From assembly GCA_964019425.1 (NCBI GenBank), contig OZ025855.1, forward strand, positions 496,001-560,000: DNA of 64,000 nt, read 5' to 3'. Positions 42,499-51,064 of the stretch are shown here, piece after piece (within the stretch, counting starts at the first letter, position 1; the number at the start of each line of letters is the position of its first letter). The position numbers and the translations under genes were made by a program. The notes beneath the pieces are model-generated. The model was given only the letters and a program-made list of their open reading frames with translations. It did no database searches and was not told the origin of the DNA. Source of the stretch: Flectonema sp. DT1601. Its lineage: Eukaryota; Euglenozoa; Diplonemea; Diplonemida; Diplonemidae.

Positions 42499-42804
42499 GC
42501 TTCTCAGCATTCTGTCGTTGGTGCCAATTGCAGTACATCCTGCTGACTTCTTCTTAACGCTTAGGTAGTGGTTTATCAAAAAAAAGAAAAAAAAAAGACA
42601 AAAAAAAAATAGTGCCGGGGGGTTGGCTGGTGTCCCCGTTTGACTATCAAGTGAGTTGATCAAATTAATTATTGCAATAAACTTCTTCATAACCAGCCTG
42701 ACACACAATATGATATTAGAGTATATCCAGTACAACCCCCTTTTGTAAAACTATAAGGTAGTAAAGAAATCAATAACTTCTTCTAAGATTAATATTATAA
42801 CAAA
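42499..42804. other. Spacer before NOP16
   Basis: No gene seen. It holds the 3' UTR of eL32 copy 4 and short A runs. ATAACTTCTTCTAAG ends at 42787, 17 nt before the next ATG. Confidence 0.65.
42786..42787 (+). promoter_or_regulatory. Probable trans-splice acceptor AG (NOP16)
   Basis: AACTTCTTCTAAG lies 17 nt before the ATG at 42805. Confidence 0.55.
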
Positions 42805-43411
42805 ATGGGTGTCCGTAACAGGAAGCATACTGCCAAGGGGAAGGTGATGAAGATTGTGGGAAAGTCAAACAGGACTAAACAATTTTCAGCTAAAGGATCA
42901 ATGAAGAATCCTGTATTCACTAGTTTAATTAATGGAAACGAACCCCTCGCTAGATCCTACGGAAGGTTGGGTCTTGATTCTAACGCGTCACTTCGAAAAG
43001 ATAAGAAACTCAAATACTTGGCTGCAATTCCTGAAGGGGAGATTGTATGTATTTTTTATTTTGTACAAAGTGGCGCATATTCAAAAAAAAAAAAAAAGGT
43101 TTAACAAAGCATAAAAAAAAACATCACCACAGGGAAGCAAGTTATTACCGGCAGTCAGACCAGATGGTCCTCCAAAACCAAAACACGTGTCTGAGTTAGA
43201 GTATGCATACGTTCAGAAATTAGTCGAAAAACACAACTTAAACTTCGTGGAAATGGCGAAGGACATTAAAGTGAACGAATATCAGCAAACTGCAAAACAG
43301 TTGCAAAAGAGAGTGTTAAAATGTATCAAATTAGAAAGACAATTATTCCCAAAAGAGTTTGAAGGTATCACTATGGATAGCGGAATAGTTGGATCTGATA
43401 ACGAGTGGTAA
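42805..43411 (+). CDS. NOP16: Nucleolar protein 16 homologue (60S assembly), two exons
   Basis: Exons 42805-43044 and 43133-43411 join in phase 0 to give 172 aa. The intron is 88 nt (GTATGT donor, CACCACAG acceptor). The N-terminus is basic (VRNRKHTAKGKVMKIVGKSN), as expected for a nucleolar protein. The C-terminal half carries the Nop16 signature: a Y..LVEKH..NF..MAKD.K.N.YQ.T..QL..R segment followed by LERQLFPKEFEG. NOP16 joins early pre-60S particles. It lies next to the eL32 cluster, a ribosome-themed neighbourhood. Confidence 0.85.
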
Positions 43412-43483
43412 GTATGCGAAGTTGGTTATCACATTGTTAATTATGCTTCCTGCTGTCTAATTATGTACAGTCTTGCTATTTAG

Positions 43484-43502
43484 AGAGAGACGTGGTCTCT
43501 CT
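43484..43502 (+). other. Hairpin downstream of NOP16
   Basis: AGAGAGAC and GTCTCTCT pair perfectly around a 3-nt loop, probably in the 3' UTR. Confidence 0.6.
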
Positions 43503-43679
43503 ACTAACAAAAACCCTTCTAACCTGTTGAAGGTATCGTGAGTACCTTTTTTTTTTATTTTTATTATCAGTCCTACTTGTTATCAAGAAATTATCTTTCA
43601 GTTTCGTTATCAACATATATTTTTTTTTATATAAATAAAATTGTTTTGATGTCCTCGTTAAAATGTTCTCCCATCACTC

Positions 43680-43681
43680 AG
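43680..43681 (+). promoter_or_regulatory. Probable trans-splice acceptor AG (sulfatase)
   Basis: GTTCTCCCATCACTCAG lies 20 nt before the ATG at 43702; the leader is A-rich. Confidence 0.6.
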
Positions 43682-43701
43682 AACGCAAAATATAAAAAAA
43701 A

Positions 43702-45294
43702 ATGATAACATCATTATCAGTAGTTGCAATTATTAGTGTCTCACCACCAAATATAATTCACATCGTAGGTGATGATATTGGACATAACGATTTTAATTTT
43801 TCATTTGGAACTGACCCGCTTACGATTGCTCCAAATATTGAAAAACTAGCCAACGGCGGAGTGATCCTCGATGACTTGTACACTTTTAAACTGTGTGCTC
43901 CTTCAAGAGGTCAGATTATGACTGGCAGGTATACTTATCACTTTGGATATTACGACAATATTGATGTTTATGGTCCAACTGGTGGAATTATGCTGAACTA
44001 CACCCTCACACCTTTCGACTTAAAGAAAGCTGGTTATGCAACACATGCTATTGGTAAATGGCACTGTGGTTTTCAACTAACTGAACAGACTCCAACATAC
44101 AGACATTTTGATTCTTTTCTTGGATACTACCACGCAGAAGAAAACTATTATACTCAGATGTATGGTAACACAAATTCAGCCGACTGCGGGAATAGAACTT
44201 GTTGTGGTATTGATTTTTCTGAAGGGAATTCACCGAACGAAATCAGACCATCAAGTCGCAATGGGACGTACAGTACTTACACATACACATCAAGGGCTGT
44301 CGGGATTATTCAAAACCATCCAATTGATAAGCCGTTGTACATGTATTTACCTTTTCAGAATATCCACGGACCGACAGAAGCACCAGATCGGTTTAAGAAT
44401 TTATACAATCAGTCAGACTTTGTTCCTCCCAGATCTCGAATTGTCGCGTGTTTAAGTGCCTTAGACGAGGCAGTCGGTAACATAACAAACGCACTAAAAG
44501 AAAAGGGAATTTGGAGCAACACAATAATAGTATTCCACAGTGATAATGGAGGTGATATTGGTGTTCATGGTAATGGAATGAATAATTATCCACTCAGAGG
44601 TGGTAAATGGACTCACTGGGAAGGAGGTGTCAGGATCGTTGGATTTATTCACTCACCGCTATTACCAGAATCAAGAAGGGGAACTCATTATGATGGAATC
44701 TTACATGTGACTGATTGGAGAGCGACATGGGCAGCACTAGCAGGTGTTGAGCCTGATAATTCTGGTCCATATCCAGTTGATGGATTTAACATTTGGCCAG
44801 CTCTTCTTTCTGGTGGTGAAAGTCCCAGAAATGAAGTAGTTCATCAAGTACTGACATACCCTTGGGTGAATCAATCATGTTCAATTCATAATTGGGATCA
44901 TCGTTCAACAACTTGTCATTATTCTAATTGTGGGGGTTCAATAAGAATTGGTAAGTACAAACTGATGTTAGGATATCCTGGTTTCCCTGATCACGTATTC
45001 CCAATCCCGTATCCTAAACACCCTGATCAGGTTGAAGAGTGTCGCAATGCGACTATCCCTGGGACTTTGGAATCACTTCCTTGTAATAATGGATGTCTTT
45101 TCGATCTCAGTACCGACATCTCGGAGGCTCATGATGTCAGTGCGGAGTTTCCTGAAATTGTTACTAAAATGACTAATCGGTTACTCGAAGTTTCAAAGGA
45201 AGGTCTTCCCAGACGTAATCAAGGAATTCCCGATCCTCCCACTAAATGTCACATTGTCCGTGAAACAGGTTATTGGCAGCCATACATGGATTGA
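43702..45294 (+). CDS. Secreted or lysosomal arylsulfatase (arylsulfatase B-like)
   Basis: 530 aa, one exon. A short hydrophobic N-terminus (ITSLSVVAIISVS) probably acts as signal peptide. Metal ligands DD open the domain (IIHIVGDDIGHND). The formylglycine motif C-x-P-S-R is at Cys65 (KLCAPSRGQIMTGR), which needs an FGE enzyme to become active. Later landmarks include IGKWHCGF, FHSDNGGD (metal-binding DN) and GGKWTHWEGGVR. Order and length fit arylsulfatases I, J and B, which remove sulfate from GalNAc-4-sulfate or similar. All expected catalytic residues that I can locate are present. It may act on the glycans made by the two sulfotransferases in this window (inference). Confidence 0.93.
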   Translation: MITSLSVVAIISVSPPNIIHIVGDDIGHNDFNFSFGTDPLTIAPNIEKLANGGVILDDLYTFKLCAPSRGQIMTGRYTYHFGYYDNIDVYGPTGGIMLNYTLTPFDLKKAGYATHAIGKWHCGFQLTEQTPTYRHFDSFLGYYHAEENYYTQMYGNTNSADCGNRTCCGIDFSEGNSPNEIRPSSRNGTYSTYTYTSRAVGIIQNHPIDKPLYMYLPFQNIHGPTEAPDRFKNLYNQSDFVPPRSRIVACLSALDEAVGNITNALKEKGIWSNTIIVFHSDNGGDIGVHGNGMNNYPLRGGKWTHWEGGVRIVGFIHSPLLPESRRGTHYDGILHVTDWRATWAALAGVEPDNSGPYPVDGFNIWPALLSGGESPRNEVVHQVLTYPWVNQSCSIHNWDHRSTTCHYSNCGGSIRIGKYKLMLGYPGFPDHVFPIPYPKHPDQVEECRNATIPGTLESLPCNNGCLFDLSTDISEAHDVSAEFPEIVTKMTNRLLEVSKEGLPRRNQGIPDPPTKCHIVRETGYWQPYMD

Positions 45295-45800
45295 TGTCAG
45301 GATGTTGTTTTACTTACTTTGATTCGAAGCTGATTAGTCTCCTTCAAATAATGGAATGGAAATCAAGGAAGATACAAAAAAACTTAAAGGAACCACTTTA
45401 CATCTTTGCAGTTTTTTTGTTTTTTTTTTATACTTTTTTTCCATCCCAAAAATAATCTCAAACGATACTCTTTTGTTCAATAAAGTACGTTTTTTTTTTT
45501 TTTTTTTTGTTTTTTTTGCGATTCATTACACTTTCCCTTGTTTTTTTGAACTTTCACTGCTCTAGTGTCTCATGGTAAGCTAATCGATCTTTACTTGTTG
45601 TTACGTGCTCTGTTTTTTTTTTTTAAATTAAATAAAGCAACCCCTCTTTATATGAGACTACTGGAGTTAAACTGTTCAGAAATTGATACGAAAATGGGGT
45701 CTACATGGTATTGAATTTATATTTATATTTTTTTTTTTTTTTTGGACAGTAAAAAAAAAAAAAAAAAAAAGTTCGACAAAAAAAAAAAAAAAAAAAAAAA
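45295..45800. other. Intergenic spacer ending in poly(A)
   Basis: No gene seen. T runs lie at 45490-45508 and 45730-45742, and A runs at 45751-45770 and 45778-45800; the last directly touches the next start codon. Confidence 0.7.
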
Positions 45801-46418
45801 ATGCTTCCAATGCAAAAAGAATCCGACAGACTTAGTAACAACATAACGAGCATTTTAACAACTGTGATGACTGCCGATGAGATTGCTCGTGGATACGAAA
45901 CGCAATTTGGAGTGAGTTTGAGAAACGAAATGAGAAAATGTGGATACGGAAACATGAGGGAAGTTCTCGAAGGAATGTCTGGCATAGAACGAATTGGAGG
46001 AGGTCCAAACCCCTCCTACAGATGCATTGGTAGATCAAATGATGAATTAACGCCATTAAGAAGTGTCAGACGGATAGAACATGAACGAGTTGCTTTGATC
46101 AGGAGAGCACAGAGCTCACCAGATTACATGAAATTACTGTCCAATTGTGTTATTTTTAATAAACAACAAAACTATTCAGAATTCATCATACCGACAGACC
46201 TTCAAATGCACAGCCGTGATGATCCGGTTCTCGTGACACTTCCAATTTCACTTCATTCTATTTCGGGTATCACTTCAGCACTCTCTCAGCAAGGAGTTGA
46301 TTTCAGAATTCAGGGATCATCATCAGCAACAGCAGTTGATATTTGTAATTTATTTGTGACACCCGATGCAATTAGTATCGTCGATCAATTACAGAGCACT
46401 CCTTCAAGAAGATGCTGA
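45801..46418 (+). CDS. Small protein with possible LOTUS/OST-HTH domain
   Basis: 205 aa. Residues about 15-75 (ILTTVMTADEIARGYETQFG, then RKCGYGNMREVLEGM and IERIGGG) follow the winged-helix LOTUS/OST-HTH pattern: a helix, then Y...FG..L.....GY.....L. ......... LOTUS domains bind RNA, notably G-quadruplexes, or Vasa-type helicases. The second half has no match I know. The ATG immediately follows 23 A residues, so the 5' UTR may be almost all A. The domain call is tentative. Confidence 0.6.
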   Translation: MLPMQKESDRLSNNITSILTTVMTADEIARGYETQFGVSLRNEMRKCGYGNMREVLEGMSGIERIGGGPNPSYRCIGRSNDELTPLRSVRRIEHERVALIRRAQSSPDYMKLLSNCVIFNKQQNYSEFIIPTDLQMHSRDDPVLVTLPISLHSISGITSALSQQGVDFRIQGSSSATAVDICNLFVTPDAISIVDQLQSTPSRRC

Positions 46419-46688
46419 AAACTTCCCTTTAAAAAAAAAAACTTTCCCCCCTAGCCCGTATTGTCAAAAAAGGGTTCACGAGCGATGTACATAAAGATTT
46501 TGTGCTCGATTCCCTTTGGTGTCATACACCGTTGTCTCCGTTCCCCATGTTTTAGATTTTTTAGATTGAAAAAAAAAAAAAAAAAAAAAAAATGTCTTCA
46601 CAGACTTTTGTTTTTATCGTGGGTTACTGTATTTTTTTTTGTCAGATTCATTTGTCTTGAATTAACACAACAAAAAAAAAAAAAAAAG

Positions 46689-47627
46689 ATGGGAATAAAA
46701 CGTGAACGTGCTCATGAATTTAAATTTTTTGACACCGCATTTGACGTTCCTCGCGACGTGGCCATCCAGTGGTTGAATGGTGTGCTTGAGTTGGATATTC
46801 TAGAAATTGAGCAAGTCGCTGAGAGGGGTGGAGAGTGGTGTCAACTTATTCATTACTGTACAATCCCTGAGAAGGGAATTATAGATTTGAATAAAGTTCA
46901 CTTTAACGATAAACTGACTGCTAATCAGGTTGAAGAAAATTACGAGACTTTCAAAGAAGCGCTGTCTAACCTTGAAGTAGAATGTCCATACTTCACAGAC
47001 AACATCTGCCAGTTAAAGTCTGGTAGTTACAGTGAGTCAATCGATTTCCTTCATTGGATGAAGTCATTTATTGAATTCATGGGAAAACCAATGTACTACA
47101 GCGCAAAGAATGAGCGCGTGTTAATAATAAAGAAATCTGAAGAAAAGAAAGCCAAGGAAGAAGCAGCTAAGGCTGAACAACGGGCAACTGAGTCCAGACA
47201 GGCAAGAAGAGGAACAGGAACAGCAAGAAGCAGACTAATGGAATCAACACAATCAAGAAGAACAAGTATGATACCTAGAGGTGGCGTAGTTAGTAGAACA
47301 ATGTCTGCTCCGAGAACAACAGCAACAAGAACACCAATGCATCAGCCGTCAGCAAGAAACAGTATGCAAGTTGGTGTTAGGAATCTTCCTTCAACTATTC
47401 CGAGGCCTCGTCCAAATAATTCCGCAGAAGTCGATCTTCTGAAATCTAAAATTAAATCACTCGAAGCTGAGCTCGAAGAACAACGTGACCTTGCTGAAAC
47501 AGTCGCAACAAACTTTGACAAGGCGTGGAAGGGTATCCACTCTTACTTTGCAGAAGACGATTCCATCCCAGAGTCGATCAAACACAACGTCGCTACTATT
47601 CTGAGAGACTCCATGAGAGTTCAGTAG
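46689..47627 (+). CDS. EB1-family microtubule plus-end-binding protein
   Basis: 312 aa from the ATG at 46689, the first one that directly precedes conserved sequence; the open frame upstream is Lys/Phe-run noise. Residues about 15-135 form an EB1-type calponin-homology domain (WLNGVLELDILEIEQVA, GEWCQLIHYC, KVHFNDKL, NYETFKEAL, FLHWMKSFIEFMG). A basic Ser/Arg/Thr-rich linker (150-250) follows, then a coiled coil (LKSKIKSLEAELEEQRDLAE) and an EB-homology-like end (FDKAWKGIHSYFAEDD). The C-terminal EEY/F motif that recruits CAP-Gly proteins is missing; the protein ends SMRVQ. It tracks growing microtubule ends in the spindle, cytoskeleton or flagellum. Confidence 0.9.
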   Translation: MGIKRERAHEFKFFDTAFDVPRDVAIQWLNGVLELDILEIEQVAERGGEWCQLIHYCTIPEKGIIDLNKVHFNDKLTANQVEENYETFKEALSNLEVECPYFTDNICQLKSGSYSESIDFLHWMKSFIEFMGKPMYYSAKNERVLIIKKSEEKKAKEEAAKAEQRATESRQARRGTGTARSRLMESTQSRRTSMIPRGGVVSRTMSAPRTTATRTPMHQPSARNSMQVGVRNLPSTIPRPRPNNSAEVDLLKSKIKSLEAELEEQRDLAETVATNFDKAWKGIHSYFAEDDSIPESIKHNVATILRDSMRVQ

Positions 47628-48189
47628 GTCATAACTGTTCTTCAAGAAAAAAAAAAAAAAAAAAAGAGAAAAAAACACAAAAAAGTAAATATTACTGCTC
47701 TATTATTGCCCTTTTAGCACGCCACAGTTTTTTTTTTTTTTTTTTTTTTTCCCTTTTCCAAGATTTATGGAAAAAAATAGATCTCTCTTTTCCGTGTCAA
47801 TATCCCTTCTTCATTTTTTTAGAATTAATTTTTTTTATTTCTCCCGTTTTTTTTCTAGCATTGGTATTGATTCGTTGCTATTATCGATTAATGTTTTATT
47901 GTTTGTTAGAATATAATGGGAGACTGTTTGTTTTACCAACCTTTTGTAGTTAGGGAATTTCTTTCTTTTTTTTAATATTTTTTTTTCATTTCTCTTGTTA
48001 AACATTCTTTAGATATCTTTAAGACCTTTTTATTTATCGATTCTTATGTTTTTTGTAATTGGTGTTCTTCCTTCTACTACAGCTTCTTATAGGAAGGTCA
48101 AATTGCATCAAAAAGACGATTTATTTTTAGTGCGATGCAGTTGATAACTTCATAACTAATTCTCAGAAGCTCTCAGTTAGTCTATCAAA
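47628..48189. other. Intergenic spacer
   Basis: No gene seen. An A run at 47647-47665 and T runs at 47728-47750 and around 47970. The end carries AATTCTCAG and GCTCTCAG, 23 and 13 nt before the next ATG. Confidence 0.7.
48175..48176 (+). promoter_or_regulatory. Probable trans-splice acceptor AG (eL31 copy 1)
   Basis: Two candidates: AATTCTCAG (AG 48165-48166) and GCTCTCAG (AG 48175-48176), both within 25 nt of the ATG at 48190. Confidence 0.5.
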
Positions 48190-50698
48190 ATGGCCAAGGG
48201 ATACGTACCAAAGGGAAGACAGGACCGTAAGCGTTCCGAAACCGCTGTCATTGACACCACCATCCACATGCACAAGTACATGAAGGGTCGTACTTTCAAG
48301 AAGAGAGCCCCATTCGCCGCCAAGGTTGTTCGTAAGATCGCTAAGCAGATCATGGGAACCACTGACAACAGAATTGAGGTTAGGTTGAACAAGGCCATCT
48401 GGTCAAAGGGAATTAAGGGATGCCCAACCAGAATCCGTGTCCGTTTGGAGCGTAAGAGAAACGAGGACGAGGACGCCAAGCAGCCATTGTACACCGTATG
48501 TCACCCTTTTTCATTTTTCACACGCGTTTGCACATTTCCAACTCGGTCGCAATGGTTGGGAGGCACCCTCTTTCAAATGGTGCAAAGCTCCCCGCTGGTC
48601 GTACCGTATAGCAAGTTGATAGGGTTCTTCGGGACCTTGTCATGTTACGTATATTCCATATTCCAACTTCTATGCTCAGTTGGGCTATTATGAAGTTTGG
48701 GACAACCATGCGTGATACAGTTTCTTGTTCTTCATCTTTTCTGTTGGAAAGAAGAAGAGTTCTGTCTTTCCTTTTCTGTTGATTACAATAACAATATGAT
48801 GACACAACAAGCTACTACTTGGACAATCGCCCCTATACCTATACGATGCCCGAAAGGGTAAATGGTAAACACCTCGAGTCCAGCCTGATTGTTTGCTCTG
48901 TTCCACTCCATCACATCAAGGAGTATTGCACGCCGCCTCCGACCTCACCCATTTGGAGTGATAACGGTGACTTGTCCTCTCCAAGATATGTTTCTCTTGT
49001 TCCAACTCATCATATCCGGAAACAACTCCACGGTTGCTCTCCTTAATTAATGGAGATGGTTATCACCAGACCCCCGGTAGATTCACTTCCCTCTCTTCTC
49101 TTTTGTTCTCATCGTTCTCAAGGAGTATTGCACGCCGCCTCCGACCTCACCCATTTGGAGTGATAACGGTGACTTGTCCTCTCCAAGACTTCATCTTCTT
49201 CAAATCCTTTTGCTTGTCAATGAAATAGCCAGCATTATAGAACAATCGAATCCTCGGTAGCAATGCGCTGCATTCTCCAAATCTTGTGATGAATAATACT
49301 AATTCCGTGTTTCACATGAATACCTTGTGAGTTAGAAAATTGTATTTCGGGTTCCAAGCTGATTACTACTGCTTCCTGTTGTTGTGTCCGATATTTCCTT
49401 CCTGTTTCACTTCTTTGATAAATCGGTCGCAATGGTTGGGAGGCACCCTCTTTCAAATGGTGCAAAGCTCCCCGCTGGTCGTACCGTATAGCAAGTTGAT
49501 AGGGTTCTTCGGGACCTTGTCATGTTACGTATATTCCATATTCCAACTTCTATGCTCAGTTGGGTTATTATGAAGTTTGGGACAACCATGCGTGATACAG
49601 TTTCTTGTTCTTCATCTTCCTGGAAGGAAGACTTGTCTGTCTATTCCTCACCTCCCTCTCTCACAGTAAGGATGATTTTAACCGACTCCTGAGTAGCTTT
49701 TCGCTGCATTGCAGATACTGATACGAGTCAAAAGTGCAGGATCAACCACCTGAACAAATTCTGTTTGCCTTCTTGTTTGAGCTGTCTTCTGACTTGAGCT
49801 TCTTCATAAGGAGTATTGCACGCCGCCTCCGACCTCACCCATTTGGAGTGATAACGGTGACTTGTCCTCTCCAAGATTTTCTGGATTCCTGAGAGCTGTT
49901 CATTCGTCTTGCTGTCTTAACTTGAAGGTTGTTCCTCTTCACTTCTCTTCCTGCATCTTGTGATGAATAATACTAATTCCGTGTTTCACATGAATACCTT
50001 GTGAGTTAGAAAATTGTATTTCGGGTTCCAAGCTGATTACTACTGCTTCCTGTTGTTGTGTCTGATATTTCATTCCTGCTTCACTTCTTTGATAAATCGG
50101 TCGCAATGGTTGGGAGGCACCCTCTTTCAAATGGTGCAAAGCTCCCCGCTGGTCGTACCGTATAGCAAGTTGATAGGGTTCTTCGGGACCTTGTCATGTT
50201 ACGTATATTCCATATTCCAACTTCTATGCTCAGTTGGGCTATTATGAAGTTTGGGACAACCATGCGTGATACAGTTTCTTGTTCTTCATCTTTTCTGTTG
50301 GAAAGAAGAAGAGTTCTGTCTTTCCTTTTCTGTTTGGTCAGCGAGCTCAGTTCCCCGCCTGTTCCTTGTTACTGAACTGAGTGGGAGTTATGTTACGCGA
50401 GATTATATCTTCCTTCTTATGACTTCCCTTCCTGCCTTGTTGTTCTCAAGGAGTATTGCACGCCGCCTCCGACCTCACCCATTTGGAGTGATAACGGTGA
50501 CTTGTCCTCTCCAAGATTTTCTTAATCGTTATAGTTTTGTACTGAATTATATTATATAGAAGTAAGTTATAGTAGAAAGATGACTGTGTTGAAAGAAAAA
50601 AAAAAAATAAACAAAATCAGGTTGCATCATACGTCAGACTTCCACGTGATGGATTCAAGGGTCTCTGCACCAAGGTTGTCAGCACTGACGAGGAATAG
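48190..50698 (+). CDS. RPL31: Ribosomal protein eL31, copy 1, with 2.1-kb repeat-filled intron
   Basis: Exons 48190-48495 and 50621-50698 join in phase 0 to give 127 aa. It follows eL31 throughout: IHMHKYMKGRTFKKRAP, the GTTDNRIEVRLNKAIWSKG block, RIRVRLERKRNEDED, then VASYVRLPRDGFKGL in exon 2. The intron (48496-50620) has a GTATGT donor and an AAAATCAG acceptor and consists mostly of mosaic array 3. It belongs to the 60S subunit, close to the exit tunnel. Codon use is highly biased, as for eL32. If the intron is not spliced the frame runs into repeat sequence, so expression depends on removing a large repetitive intron. Confidence 0.96.
48534..50522 (+). repeat. Mosaic repeat array 3 (inside eL31 copy 1 intron)
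   Basis: Module order: E-F'-A'-K-C-K-B-I-E-G-K-H-B'-I-E-F-K. K copies start at 48918, 49120, 49808 and 50448. It starts at ATTTCCAACTCGGTCGC, a junction also present in array 1 (about 3265), and ends just past a K copy. F' and A' are shortened forms (for example TGATTACAATAACAATATG) found otherwise only in array 4. Confidence 0.93.
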
Positions 50699-50770
50699 AA
50701 TTCTCTTTGTTTGTTCTTTTTTTTTGTAGTAATTTTTCAAAAAAATTTTAAAAAAAGAGTTAAGAGAAGG

Positions 50771-50797
50771 AGTAGTGACCTTATAGAGGTCACTACT
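50771..50797 (+). other. Hairpin in eL31 copy 1 downstream region
   Basis: AGTAGTGACCT and AGGTCACTACT pair perfectly around a 5-nt loop (TATAG), 73 nt after the stop codon. Absent downstream of eL31 copy 2. Confidence 0.7.
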
Positions 50798-51040
50798 GAC
50801 AACTACTAATGATATCAACTCTGATGTGGTGAGAGCAGTCTCGTATTCATTTGTTCTCAAAGCAGATCATAACATTATCTTACTAATGACAGGAAAACTT
50901 AAACTATGAAGTAGGGTATGAAATTACCCATATCAGTATAATGATGTACTAAGGAAAACAGTTTATAGTTGATTTAACTTAGTGTCTTACATAAGTAATC
51001 TGTGTTGTATGAAATATCTGTCTAATTATAGTCATCTTTC

Positions 51041-51042
51041 AG
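51041..51042 (+). promoter_or_regulatory. Probable trans-splice acceptor AG (eL31 copy 2)
   Basis: TAGTCATCTTTCAG lies 22 nt before the ATG at 51065. Confidence 0.6.
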
Positions 51043-51064
51043 GTTGCTCTACTTCATCACAAAA

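Larger units (their letters stand above)
50699..51064. other. Spacer between eL31 copies
   Basis: No gene seen. Contains a perfect hairpin at 50771-50797 and an acceptor-like ATCTTTCAG at 51042. Confidence 0.7.
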
